This document shows positions 35,328-43,719 of a stretch of DNA of 64,000 bases, piece by piece. Source of the stretch: Phenylobacterium deserti (GTDB lineage: Bacteria > Pseudomonadota > Alphaproteobacteria > Caulobacterales > Caulobacteraceae); NCBI RefSeq assembly GCF_003254705.1, contig NZ_QFYR01000005.1:241133-305132 (forward strand), read 5' to 3'. Made by a program: the position numbers and the translations under genes. Position 1 is the first letter of the stretch. Every line of letters starts with the position of its first letter. The notes under the pieces are model-generated. The model did no database searches, was not told the DNA's origin, and saw nothing but the letters and a program-made list of their open reading frames with translations.

Positions 35328-36740
35328 TTATGCCCGGAAGGTCGCGGTCACCTGCTGGCCGCCCCGCTCGATGGTCACCTGCCAGACGCCGACACGCCGG
35401 CCGGTGGCGTTGATCAGGTCGCGGACGGTGCGGATCGGCTGGCCATTGACGGCGCGAACGATGTCGCCCGGACGCAGGCCCACACGGGCAGCCGGCCCGC
35501 CGCCGATGTCGGCGATCAGCACGCCCTGTCCGGCGAAAGGATCGACACCGAGTTCGGTGGCGACCGCCGGCGACAGGTTGACCACGCGCGCGCCGGTGAA
35601 GGGGCTCGTACCGCCGATCACCTGCTCGTCGCGGGCCGGCGTGGCCGGCGGCAGTTCGGCGCGCACCGTGACCTGCTGTTCGCCGTTCGCGCGGCGGACG
35701 CCCACCCGGACATTGTCCCCCGGCCGGTGGACGCCGAAGGCGTAGTTGACACCGCCTGCGTCGGCCACAGGGTTGCCGTCCACCGAAGTGATGACGTCGC
35801 CCTGGCGAATGCCGGCCCGGGCGAACGGGCCGCCCGGCCAAACATCGGCGACCAGTGCGCCGGCGGGAGTGGCTAGGCCAAGGCTGGAGGCGATCTCGGG
35901 CGTGACGCTCTGCAGGCGCGCGCCGGGCCAAGGCTGCACGAAGCTCCGCCCGCCCCCGACCGCCGTCTCCACGACCCGGCGAACGAGCTGAGCTGGGATC
36001 GCGAAGCCCACGCCGGACGAGGTGCCCGAGCGCGACAGGATGAAGCTGTTGATGCCGATCAGGTCGCCGTCCATGTCGACCAGCGCCCCGCCCGAGTTGC
36101 CGGGGTTAATCGCGGCGTCGGTCTGGATGTACGACGAGGCCGCATCGCCCGACGGATCCGCCGTTCGGTTCAGGGCCGAGACGATGCCGTTGGTCACCGT
36201 CTGCCCCACGCCGAAGGGGTCGCCGATGGCCAGCACGAGGTCGCCGACCTGGGCGTCGCCCGTGTCGTCGATGGCCAGGGTGGGCAGGCGCTCGCCCGGA
36301 GGCAGGTCGATCTTGAGAACCGCAAGATCCGTGCGCGGGTCGGCCAGCAGGATGCGCGCGGTGAAGGCGCGGCGGTCGGCCAGCGAGACAGTGATCTCCT
36401 GACCGCCCTCCACCACGTGGGTGTTGGTGACGACCACGCCGTCAGCGCGGACAATGACGCCCGAACCCAGCGAGCCTTCGATCCGGTTGCGCGGCGCGCC
36501 CAGGCCGAACATCTGCCAGAACGGATCCACCTGCTGCCGCACGAGCCTCTTGGAAGAGATGTTGACCACGGCTGGCGCGGCCTTCTGCACGACGGGTGCG
36601 AAGGACTGCTTCATGCCGGCCGCGCTGGTCGGAACGGACCGCGTCGGCTGGGGCATGGGGGTCTGCGCGGCGCTGTTTCCACCCGGCGAACAGGCGGCGA
36701 GGACGGCAAGAGCGGGAATCAGGACGCGGTAGGCGCGCAT
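35328..36740 (-). CDS. Periplasmic serine protease, Do/DegP-DegQ family, lipoprotein
   Basis: The 470-residue protein opens with a lipoprotein-type signal (LIPALAVLAAC, Cys17). The trypsin-like domain carries His108 (NTHVVEG), Asp138 (RTDLAV) and Ser216 (GNSGGAL); two PDZ domains follow (~265-355 and ~370-460). It degrades or refolds misfolded envelope proteins. It lacks the long Q-linker of E. coli DegP, so it resembles DegQ, but lipidation suggests membrane attachment, which is unusual. The predicted lipidated Cys is followed by Ser, which usually routes a lipoprotein to the outer membrane. Confidence 0.88.
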   Translation of the reverse strand: MRAYRVLIPALAVLAACSPGGNSAAQTPMPQPTRSVPTSAAGMKQSFAPVVQKAAPAVVNISSKRLVRQQVDPFWQMFGLGAPRNRIEGSLGSGVIVRADGVVVTNTHVVEGGQEITVSLADRRAFTARILLADPRTDLAVLKIDLPPGERLPTLAIDDTGDAQVGDLVLAIGDPFGVGQTVTNGIVSALNRTADPSGDAASSYIQTDAAINPGNSGGALVDMDGDLIGINSFILSRSGTSSGVGFAIPAQLVRRVVETAVGGGRSFVQPWPGARLQSVTPEIASSLGLATPAGALVADVWPGGPFARAGIRQGDVITSVDGNPVADAGGVNYAFGVHRPGDNVRVGVRRANGEQQVTVRAELPPATPARDEQVIGGTSPFTGARVVNLSPAVATELGVDPFAGQGVLIADIGGGPAARVGLRPGDIVRAVNGQPIRTVRDLINATGRRVGVWQVTIERGGQQVTATFRA

Positions 36741-36813
36741 GGGGTCTCCGGCAGTGAAGGTCGAGCCACTGTCTCAACGTTTCAGGCGCAAATTTGGCGA
36801 GCGGCTCGGCCGT

Positions 36814-38073
36814 TTATAAGGGGCCCGAGGCCGCCGGCCGGGTGGCGGGCGCCGGTGCAATACGCACGCCGATCAGGAAAGCTCCCGCCAGCAGGGCGGC
36901 GGCTATGAAGATCGGAAGCCCCGGTGAGTGCAAGGTCGCGTCGTGACGGACCGCCCAGGCGAAGACCAGCCCGAACAGCACAGGGCCGACCACCGAAGCG
37001 ATGCCCTGCAGCCCCTGCAGCGCGCCCTGCAGCCTGCCTTGCTCATGGCCCTCGACCCGGCGCGTCATCATCCCCTGCAGGCCCGGCTGCAGCAGGTTGA
37101 TGAACGCGAACACAGGCGCAGCCGCAAGGTAGGCTGCCCCGGTTGGTGCGAAGCCGTAGAGGGTGAAGCCCAAGGCGCCCATGAAGGCGCCGATCAGGAG
37201 CGCCCCGCGCTCGCCGACCCGCGCCACCACCGGGCCGACGGCCATGGTCTGGACCGCCACGCCCAGAAGCCCGGTGCCCATCATGGTCAGGCCCATGACG
37301 CCCGGACCCCAGCCATAGCGATAGCCGGCGTAGAGCACGAAGATCGCCGGCAGCACCGTGTGCGCCAGCTGGAACAGGAAGGAGATGGAGGCCAGGCCGA
37401 GCAGCTCGCCATGCCGGCGCAGGAAGTCGAGGGCGCCGAGCGGATTGGCGCGCCTCCAGTCGAAGCGCGCCACCCGCCGCTCCGGCGGCAGGGACTCTGG
37501 CAGGATCAGCAGACCGTACAGCCAGTTGGCGCCGGTGAGCGCGGCGGCGGCGAAGAACGGCAAGCGCAGGTCGATCTCGCCCAGCCACCCGCCGAACGCC
37601 GGCCCCAGAATGAAGCCGAACGAGAAGGCCGAGCCCATCCAGCCGAAGGCCTTGGCGCGCTGATCCGGCGGCGTAACGTCGGCGAGGTAAGCGTTGGCGG
37701 TGGAGAAGCTGGCGGCGGTCAGGCCGTTGATGACCCGCCCGACGAAGAGCCAGGCCAGGCTCGGCGCCAGGGCCATGAACAGGAAGTCCACGCACAGACC
37801 GAACAGCGAGATCAGCAGCACGGGACGGCGGCCGATGCGGTCGGACAGCATGCCCAGGGCCGGCGCGCAGAACAGCTGCATCAAGCCCCAGGTGGCGCCG
37901 AACACCACGTTCCACTGGGCCGCCTCGGCGGTGTCGCCGCTGGTAAACTGCTTGAGGAGGTTTGGAAGGATCGGGATCATGATCCCGAATGAGACGGCGT
38001 TCATCAGCGCGCTGGCGAAGATGAAGCCGAAGGCCGGCGCGCGCGAGGCTCGCCCTGGTCTTTGATCGGTCAT
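36814..38073 (-). CDS. TCR/Tet-type MFS efflux transporter
   Basis: The 419-residue protein has 12 transmembrane segments. Loop 2-3 contains GMLSDRIGRRPVLLISL, close to the GxLaDrxGRkxxl MFS signature used by TetA proteins; NGLTAASFSTANAYLADVTPPDQRAKAFG covers helices 4-5. LGPAFGGWLGEID matches motif C of drug:H+ antiporters. It probably exports a lipophilic drug or tetracycline-like compound; a role in resistance is not implied. No tetR-like gene is adjacent. Confidence 0.85.
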   Translation of the reverse strand: MTDQRPGRASRAPAFGFIFASALMNAVSFGIMIPILPNLLKQFTSGDTAEAAQWNVVFGATWGLMQLFCAPALGMLSDRIGRRPVLLISLFGLCVDFLFMALAPSLAWLFVGRVINGLTAASFSTANAYLADVTPPDQRAKAFGWMGSAFSFGFILGPAFGGWLGEIDLRLPFFAAAALTGANWLYGLLILPESLPPERRVARFDWRRANPLGALDFLRRHGELLGLASISFLFQLAHTVLPAIFVLYAGYRYGWGPGVMGLTMMGTGLLGVAVQTMAVGPVVARVGERGALLIGAFMGALGFTLYGFAPTGAAYLAAAPVFAFINLLQPGLQGMMTRRVEGHEQGRLQGALQGLQGIASVVGPVLFGLVFAWAVRHDATLHSPGLPIFIAAALLAGAFLIGVRIAPAPATRPAASGPL

Positions 38074-38125
38074 CGCGACTCCCCTCGCCCGACCATGGAA
38101 GAGCCGGCGAGCTGGCGCAACGGCG

Positions 38126-38507
38126 TTAGGCGGCGATCGGCCGATGCTGGCTGCCGGCCCCGTAGGTGATCGCCAGCAGCCGGCTGTGCTCAGGCACCAG
38201 GGCGCGGTGCCAGACGCCCTTGGGCATCACCAGGGTCGAGCCGGCCGAGAGCTCCACCCGCCGCTCCTCACCGCCATCGTCGAGGATCATGGTCATGCGC
38301 TTCAAGGAGCACCAGGATCTCGTCGCCCTCAGGGTGCATCTCCCAGTGCGGCCAGTCCGCGCCGCCGGCGTAGACGCCGACGAGGTTGGTCAGGATGGCC
38401 GGGTTGCCGTCCATGGTTTCCCAGAACCCCGGGTCGACGGGATGGACCGCCACGCGGCCCTGCCCGTCCAGGCTGAGGTAGGTGGTCTCGAGGTCGAAGG
38501 TCGGCAT
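38126..38507 (-). pseudogene. Cupin-domain protein gene interrupted by a +1 frameshift
   Basis: The 5' frame (from ATG 38507) runs MPTFDLETTYLSL... to GDEILVLLEAH and stops at 38268. The -1 frame continues as RMTMILDDGGEERR, then VMPKGVWHRALVPEHSRLL, ending at 38126. Joining them at CTCCTTG (38301-38312, removal of one C) restores a 126-residue cupin with both motifs: HWEMHPEGDE (H-x3-H-x4-E) and GSTLVMPKGVWH. The total length of 382 nt (3n+1) fits a single-base insertion. It could be a true recent pseudogene, a phase-variable site or a sequencing error; the protein was probably a small metal-binding enzyme or sugar-binding fold. Confidence 0.8.
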
Positions 38508-38537
38508 GCCTCAATGACGGCGCAACGCGGCTGTCCG

Positions 38538-39785
38538 TCAAGGCGCGAGGGTGGGGCCGAGTTCGCGCAGGTCGCCGTCGTTGGGTTCGGGCCGGACGCC
38601 GGCGAGGCGGGCCAGCACCGGGTAGACGTCGACGTTGTCGAAGACTGGCGGGCGGGCGCCGCGGCGGAAGCCGGGGCCTTTGGCCAGGAACAGGGCTCGC
38701 ATCTCGGGGGCGAAGGGGTCGTAGCCGTGGTTGCCGTGGTCGGTCCGGTGGGTGGCGGCGTAGGCGCGGGTGGTGATCTCCCATCCTGTATCCGGAAGAC
38801 AGAAGTAGGGAGGGACCCTGCTGTGTTTTCCATACAGGTAGCGGGCGGGGATTTCGGCCTTGCGCCAGCACTGCATGTGGGCGTGGGGCTGGATCAGCGC
38901 CTTGTCGACCTGGGTCTCGAAGCCGGGCTGGGGAAAGGCGCTGAGGAAGGCGCCGGCGGTCATCTGGCGCAGGGCGCCGGCCGGCAGGAGATCGTCCAGC
39001 CAGATGCGACGGTCGGGCGAGGTGGACGCCATGCCGTGGTCGGAGACGATGACGAGGTTGGCGCCTAACCCCCGCGCGCGGAGGCCTTCGACGAGGCGGG
39101 CGATGGCGGCGTCGGTGTTGGCGATGGCGCGGTTCACCTCGGGCGAGGTCGGGCCGAAGTGATGGCCGGCGGTGTCGACCTCCTCGAAGTAGAGGGTGAG
39201 GAAGCGCGGGCGCTCGGCGGGCGGCAGGTCGAGCCAGGCGAGGACTTGGTCGACGCGGGCGGTGGGCGTGACGTCCTCGTCGTAGAGCCGCCACTGGCTG
39301 GGGCGGACCCCCTGGATGACGGTGTCGGAGCCCGGCCAGAACATGGTGGCGGTGCGCACGCCCTGACGCTCGGCCGAGACCCACAGGGGCGCGGCGTTCC
39401 CCCACCAGCGCGGGTCGGCCACGGCGGCCTTGTTGGACAGGGAGAACTTCACGCCCGGAATGGCGGCGTCCTCCATGTTGTTGTCGACCATGCCGTGCCG
39501 GTCGGGCCGCAGGCCGGTGACCAGGGTCCAGTGGTTGGGAAAGGTCTTGGACGGGAACGACGGGCGCATGGCGGCCAGCACCCCGCCCTGGGCCAGGCGG
39601 CTCATGGCCGGGGTGAGCCCCCGATCCAGGTAGTCGGGCCGGAAGCCGTCGATGGAAACCAGGATGGTGGGCGCGACCTGCCTGACGTGGCTGACGTGGG
39701 CGGGCGCCGAAGGCGGACGGCTGGCGCAGCCGGCGAAGGCGAGAACGGCGCACAGCGCCAGCAACATACGCAACGGGTTACTCAT
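38538..39785 (-). CDS. NPP-type alkaline phosphatase superfamily phosphodiesterase lipoprotein
   Basis: A 415-residue enzyme with lipobox LAFAGC. The ectonucleotide pyrophosphatase/phosphodiesterase core is complete: VSIDGFRPDYL (metal Asp), PSFPSKTFPNHWTLVTG (Thr nucleophile), VDTAGHHFGP (metal Asp/His), VSDHGMAS (metal Asp/His) and DHGNHGYDP (metal His). It hydrolyses phosphodiesters or nucleotide pyrophosphates in the periplasm. It is complete and lies 30 nt upstream of the broken cupin gene on the same strand. The codon usage looks like that of its neighbours. Confidence 0.9.
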   Translation of the reverse strand: MSNPLRMLLALCAVLAFAGCASRPPSAPAHVSHVRQVAPTILVSIDGFRPDYLDRGLTPAMSRLAQGGVLAAMRPSFPSKTFPNHWTLVTGLRPDRHGMVDNNMEDAAIPGVKFSLSNKAAVADPRWWGNAAPLWVSAERQGVRTATMFWPGSDTVIQGVRPSQWRLYDEDVTPTARVDQVLAWLDLPPAERPRFLTLYFEEVDTAGHHFGPTSPEVNRAIANTDAAIARLVEGLRARGLGANLVIVSDHGMASTSPDRRIWLDDLLPAGALRQMTAGAFLSAFPQPGFETQVDKALIQPHAHMQCWRKAEIPARYLYGKHSRVPPYFCLPDTGWEITTRAYAATHRTDHGNHGYDPFAPEMRALFLAKGPGFRRGARPPVFDNVDVYPVLARLAGVRPEPNDGDLRELGPTLAP

Positions 39786-39823
39786 GGCCGCTTCCTAGCC
39801 GCCCAGCGTGACGAGCGCGCAAC

Positions 39824-39853
39824 GAAAAAGCCCCGGACATCGCTGTCCGGGGC
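39824..39853 (-). terminator. Rho-independent terminator of the alpha (rpsM-rplQ) operon
   Basis: Minus strand: perfect 10-bp GCCCCGGACA/TGTCCGGGGC stem with a 4-nt loop, then TTTTTCG. It lies 29 nt after the rplQ stop. Confidence 0.92.
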
Positions 39854-39881
39854 CTGTTCTGAACCGAGAGGTTCGAAAGTC

Positions 39882-40298
39882 TTATTCGTCGGCGAAGGCG
39901 GCCTGGGCCACCGGACCGGAGTCCTTGCCCTTTTCCGACGGGTCGCGATCGACGAACTCGATCACGGCCATCGGGGCGTTGTCGCCGTGACGGTAGCCGG
40001 CCTTCAGGACGCGGATGTAGCCGCCGTTGCGCTCGGCGTAACGCGGGCCGAGCACGCCGAACAGCTTGCCGACTTGTTCGACGTCGCGGACCTGGCTGAT
40101 CGCCTGACGGCGAGCGTGCAGGTCGCCGCGCTTGGCGAGGGTCACCAGCTTTTCGACGAAGGGACGCAGTTCCTTCGCCTTGGGCAGGGTGGTGACGATC
40201 TGCTCGTGCTTGATCAGGCTCGCCGACATGTTGGCGAACATCGCAGTACGGTGGGCGGTCGTACGACCCAGTTTGCGGTGGGCTTTGCCGTGACGCAT
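39882..40298 (-). CDS. rplQ: Ribosomal protein L17 (bL17)
   Basis: 138 residues starting [24 protein letters not shown], the family signature. This large-subunit protein lies near the exit-tunnel side. The C-terminal tail after VIEFVDRD is short and charged (EKGKDSG). It is the last gene of the alpha operon, followed by a strong terminator, and 184 nt downstream of rpoA. The 184-nt gap before it holds no further gene. Confidence 0.96.
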   Translation of the reverse strand: MRHGKAHRKLGRTTAHRTAMFANMSASLIKHEQIVTTLPKAKELRPFVEKLVTLAKRGDLHARRQAISQVRDVEQVGKLFGVLGPRYAERNGGYIRVLKAGYRHGDNAPMAVIEFVDRDPSEKGKDSGPVAQAAFADE

Positions 40299-40482
40299 CT
40301 TCTTATCTCCTGGGCCTTAGAGCCCCTGCCGGACGCTCCCGATCTCACGGGCTTTCGTCCTACCTCGCCAATCCCGGCCTGCTCCCGCCCGGGTTCAACA
40401 CGAAGCGCCGGAGCCCTCCACCGCTGTTGCGGCTTCATCGGGCCCAAGCCGCGAAAGCGGCCCGGAGTCGGCGCGAAAGCGA

Positions 40483-41499
40483 TTACATCTGGTCTTCGAA
40501 CTTCTTCGCGAGCTCTTCGATGTTCTCCGGCGGCCAGTTCGGCACGTCCATGCCGAGGTGCAGACCCATGCCGGCGAGCACTTCCTTGATCTCGTTGAGC
40601 GACTTGCGCCCGAAGTTCGGGGTGCGCAGCATCTCGGCTTCCGTCTTTTGGATCAGGTCGCCGATGTAGACGATGTTGTCGTTCTTCAGGCAGTTGGCCG
40701 AACGGACCGACAGTTCCAGCTCGTCCACCTTCTTGAGGAGGGCGGGGTTGAACGGCAGTTCCGGCTTGGCTTCGCCTTCGACCTTCTTCTTCGGTTCTTC
40801 GAAGGTGATGAAGATCTGCAGCTGGTCCTGGAGGATGCGGGCGGCGTAGGCCACCGCGTCAACGGGGCTGACCGCGCCGTTGGTTTCCACTTCCATGATC
40901 AGCTTGTCGTAGTCGAGGCTCTGGCCCTGGCGGGTGGGCTCGACGCGGTAGGCGACGCGCTTGACCGGGGAATAGAGCGCGTCGACGGCGATCAGGCCGA
41001 TCGGGGCGTCTTCCGGACGGTTCTGCTCGGCCGGGACATAGCCCTTGCCGGTCTGGACCGTGAATTCCATGCGAACGGTCGCGCCCTCATCGAGGGTGCA
41101 GAGCACATGGTCGCCGTTCAGGATCTCGATGTCGGCCGGAGCGTCGATCTGGCTGGCGGTCACCGGGCCGGGGCCCGTGGCGCGCAGGGTCATGCGCTTC
41201 GGGCCTTCCGAGTGCATGCGGACGGCCAGTTGCTTGATGTTCAGGACGATGTCGACGACGTCTTCGCGCACGCCCTCAAGAGAGGAGAACTCGTGCACCA
41301 CGCCGTCGATCTGGACGGCGGTCACCGCCGCGCCTTGCAGCGACGACAGCAGGACGCGGCGCAGGCTGTTGCCCAGCGTCACGCCGAACCCGCGCTCGAG
41401 CGGTTCGGCCACCAGACGCGCCTTGCGGCTGGCGTCGGCGCCGGTCTCGATCAGCGGCTTCTCGGGACGGATGAGCTCGTTCCAGTTTCTTTCGATCAC
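40483..41499 (-). CDS. rpoA: RNA polymerase alpha subunit
   Basis: GTG at 41499 (read [15 protein letters not shown]) after GAGGGA at 6 nt is the expected alphaproteobacterial start; the longer frame to 41535 has no support. It gives 338 residues. The N-terminal dimerisation domain (~1-235) has [23 protein letters not shown]. The C-terminal domain (~250-330) contains [15 protein letters not shown] and [17 protein letters not shown], the DNA (UP element)/activator surface. It sits between rpsK and rplQ as usual. Confidence 0.96.
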   Translation of the reverse strand: MIERNWNELIRPEKPLIETGADASRKARLVAEPLERGFGVTLGNSLRRVLLSSLQGAAVTAVQIDGVVHEFSSLEGVREDVVDIVLNIKQLAVRMHSEGPKRMTLRATGPGPVTASQIDAPADIEILNGDHVLCTLDEGATVRMEFTVQTGKGYVPAEQNRPEDAPIGLIAVDALYSPVKRVAYRVEPTRQGQSLDYDKLIMEVETNGAVSPVDAVAYAARILQDQLQIFITFEEPKKKVEGEAKPELPFNPALLKKVDELELSVRSANCLKNDNIVYIGDLIQKTEAEMLRTPNFGRKSLNEIKEVLAGMGLHLGMDVPNWPPENIEELAKKFEDQM

Positions 41500-41572
41500 G
41501 GGGTGTCCCTCGAAACGCAGGATCGCCGGCCGCAAACGCGGTCCGGCGCCTCGAATTGCAGTGCGATGTTAC

Positions 41573-41962
41573 TCAGACCCGACGGCGCTTCGGCGGACGG
41601 CAGCCGTTGTGCGGGATCGGGGTCACATCGCGGATGGTGGTGATCGTCATGCCGACGGCCTGCAGAGCGCGCAGCGCCGACTCACGGCCCGAACCCGGAC
41701 CCGAGACGTTCACTTCCAGCGTCTTGACGCCATGTTCGGCGGCCTTGCGGCCCGCGTCTTCGGCGGCCATCTGGGCGGCGTACGGAGTCGACTTCCGCGA
41801 GCCCTTGAAGCCCATCATGCCGGCGCTCGACCAGGAGATCGTGTTCCCCTGCGCGTCGGTGATGGTCACCATGGTGTTGTTGAAGGAGGCGTTCACGTGC
41901 GCGACGCCGGAGGTGATGTTCTTGCGCTCGCGGCGTTTGACGCGCGCCGGTTCCTTGGCCAT
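41573..41962 (-). CDS. rpsK: Ribosomal protein S11 (uS11)
   Basis: 129 residues: [36 protein letters not shown], then [23 protein letters not shown] and the C-terminal basic end [12 protein letters not shown]. It is a small-subunit platform protein next to the 3' end of 16S rRNA. It lies 15 nt after rpsM. Confidence 0.96.
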   Translation of the reverse strand: MAKEPARVKRRERKNITSGVAHVNASFNNTMVTITDAQGNTISWSSAGMMGFKGSRKSTPYAAQMAAEDAGRKAAEHGVKTLEVNVSGPGSGRESALRALQAVGMTITTIRDVTPIPHNGCRPPKRRRV

Positions 41963-41977
41963 CGGAGCTAGACTCTC

Positions 41978-42346
41978 TTACTTCTTCTTGCCGGCGATCG
42001 GCTTGGCCGGGCCCTTGCGGGTCCGGGCGTTGGTGTGGGTGCGCTGGCCGCGGACCGGCAGGCCCTTCCGGTGACGCAGGCCGCGGTAGCAGGCCAGGTC
42101 CATCAGACGCTTGATGTTGACGGCCGTCTCGCGACGCAGGTCGCCTTCGACGGTGTAGTCGCGATCGATGGTTTCGCGGATTTGCAGCACTTCCGCATCG
42201 GTCAGCTGATTGACGCGGCGAGCATCCTCGATGCCAACCTTGCTGACGATCTCGCGGGCCTTCGCCTCGCCGATGCCATGGATGTACTGCAGCGCGATCA
42301 CGACGCGCTTGTTCGTGGGAATATTGACGCCAGCGATACGGGCCAC
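41978..42346 (-). CDS. rpsM: Ribosomal protein S13 (uS13)
   Basis: GTG at 42346 ([26 protein letters not shown]) after GAGAGA is the family start, giving 122 residues; the nine upstream codons in the longest frame are excluded. It has the helix-turn [24 protein letters not shown], which binds 16S rRNA and the P-site tRNA. It is the first gene of the alpha operon here, ~100 nt downstream of the candidate promoter at 42454-42481, instead of following adk. Confidence 0.95.
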   Translation of the reverse strand: MARIAGVNIPTNKRVVIALQYIHGIGEAKAREIVSKVGIEDARRVNQLTDAEVLQIRETIDRDYTVEGDLRRETAVNIKRLMDLACYRGLRHRKGLPVRGQRTHTNARTRKGPAKPIAGKKK

Positions 42347-42693
42347 GTGGGAATCTCTCTCCTGGTCACGCAAGAGAAGCGCGAAGGCGCCCCGGCTCCA
42401 AGACCCACAGGTCCAGCCGGCGCGTCCGTCGCGCTCTTTCGCGGAAGCGCCTCGTTATATGGATCGCGGCCCTTCCGTCAATCGGAAACGGGACAAATGT
42501 GAACAGATCTACCTTCACGCAAGGCCACACCCCGCGCGCCGTCCGTTCTCACGAGACGCAAAGTTCGCCCCGAGATGGTTAAGGAAAGCATGACGGGCCG
42601 TTTAGATGCAAATCCAACGCGGTAGCGCCCCGTTCGGGCGAAAAGGTCGCAGTTTGCTTGACGCGCAGGCGCCCGCGGCGGGAGTCTGCGGCC
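42347..42693. other. Divergent intergenic region between rpsM and adenine deaminase
   Basis: It contains the alpha-operon promoter on the minus strand and a ~100-nt leader with a GCGCT/AGCGC-type hairpin near 42430-42455. On the plus strand I find no clear promoter for the deaminase gene; TTGACG at 42658 lies too close to the start without a -10 match. Confidence 0.5.
42454..42481 (-). promoter_or_regulatory. Promoter of the split alpha operon
   Basis: Minus strand TTGACG (42481-42476), 16-nt spacer, TATAAC (42459-42454). The predicted start at ~42446 leaves a ~100-nt leader to rpsM. Confidence 0.65.
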
Positions 42694-43719
42694 ATGACCG
42701 ACATGTCCGATTTCATCCGCGGCCTGCCCAAGGCCGAGCTTCACCTGCACATCGAGGGCAGCCTGGAGCCGGAGCAGATGTTCGAGTTCGCCCGGCGCAA
42801 CCGAGTCGCCCTGCCCTTTGATTCCGTGGAAGCCGTCCGCGCCGCCTACGCCTTCTCGAACCTGCAGGACTTCCTGGACATCTACTATCAGGGGGCCAAC
42901 GTCCTGCTGACGGAAGAGGACTTCCGCGACCTGGCGCTCGCCTACTTCCGGCGGGTCGCCGCCGACGGCGCGCGGCACGTGGAGCTGTTCTTCGATCCGC
43001 AGACCCACACCGACCGGGGCGTGCCGTTCGCCGTGGTCGCCGACGGGCTGCTGGCCGGCATGGCGCAGGCCAAGCGGGAACTGGGCGTCACCTCCAAGCT
43101 GATCCTGTGCTTCCTGCGTCACCTGGATGAAGGGGCCGCGTTCGCCACGCTCAAGGATGCGGAGCCCTACCTGGACCGGATCGCCGGCGTCGGACTCGAC
43201 TCCTCGGAAGTCGGCCATCCGCCCCGCAAGTTCGAGCGAGTGTTCGCCGCCGCCCGCGAGCGCGGGCTGAAGCTGGTGGCGCACGCCGGCGAGGAAGGCC
43301 CGCCCGAGTACGTCTGGGAAGCGCTGGACCTGCTGCAGGTCGACCGGCTGGACCACGGCAACCGCTCTCTGGAGGACGAGGCGCTGTCGCGCAGGCTGGC
43401 GGAGGAAGGCATGACCCTGACGGTCTGCCCGTTGTCGAACCTGAAGCTGTGCGTGGTGGACGACCTGAAGACCCACCCCCTGAAGCGCATGTTGCAGCTG
43501 GGCCTGAAGGCGACGGTGAACTCCGACGATCCGGCCTACTTCGGCGGCTATCTGGGCCAGAACTGGACGGCCATCGCCGAAGCGGTGGACCTGTCGCGGG
43601 ACGAGCTGGTCACCCTGGCCAAGAACAGCTTCACCGGATCGTTCCTGTCGCCCGCCGAGGTGCAGCAGCGACTGGCGGAAATCGACGCCTATGTGGCGGG
43701 CGCGACCGCGGCGGGCTGA
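42694..43719 (+). CDS. Adenine deaminase (Add/ADE family)
   Basis: ATG at 42694 (MTDMSDFIRGLPKAELHLHIEGSLEPE) with upstream GGGAG; 341 residues. Zinc ligands: HLHIEG (N-terminal HxH), HAGEEGPPEYVWEAL (catalytic Glu region), and the C-terminal Asp in NSDDPAYFGGYLG. LDSSEVGHPPRKFERVF and LTVCPLSNLKLCVVDDL follow the pattern I recall for bacterial adenine deaminases (Pseudomonas type) rather than classic adenosine deaminases. It converts adenine to hypoxanthine in purine salvage. It is the only plus-strand gene in the block that separates adk from rpsM; its 3' end overlaps the next gene antisense by 31 nt. Confidence 0.85.
   Translation: MTDMSDFIRGLPKAELHLHIEGSLEPEQMFEFARRNRVALPFDSVEAVRAAYAFSNLQDFLDIYYQGANVLLTEEDFRDLALAYFRRVAADGARHVELFFDPQTHTDRGVPFAVVADGLLAGMAQAKRELGVTSKLILCFLRHLDEGAAFATLKDAEPYLDRIAGVGLDSSEVGHPPRKFERVFAAARERGLKLVAHAGEEGPPEYVWEALDLLQVDRLDHGNRSLEDEALSRRLAEEGMTLTVCPLSNLKLCVVDDLKTHPLKRMLQLGLKATVNSDDPAYFGGYLGQNWTAIAEAVDLSRDELVTLAKNSFTGSFLSPAEVQQRLAEIDAYVAGATAAG

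Noticed and set aside
36814..38073. Tetracycline-resistance island
   Set aside because: The exporter is Tet-like, but there is no tetR, no repeats or integrase, and surroundings are core genes; ordinary chromosomal MFS exporter.
39786..42346. Horizontal transfer of the alpha operon
   Set aside because: Gene content, order and codon style match the rest of the ribosomal cluster; the inserted block, not the operon, is the odd part.
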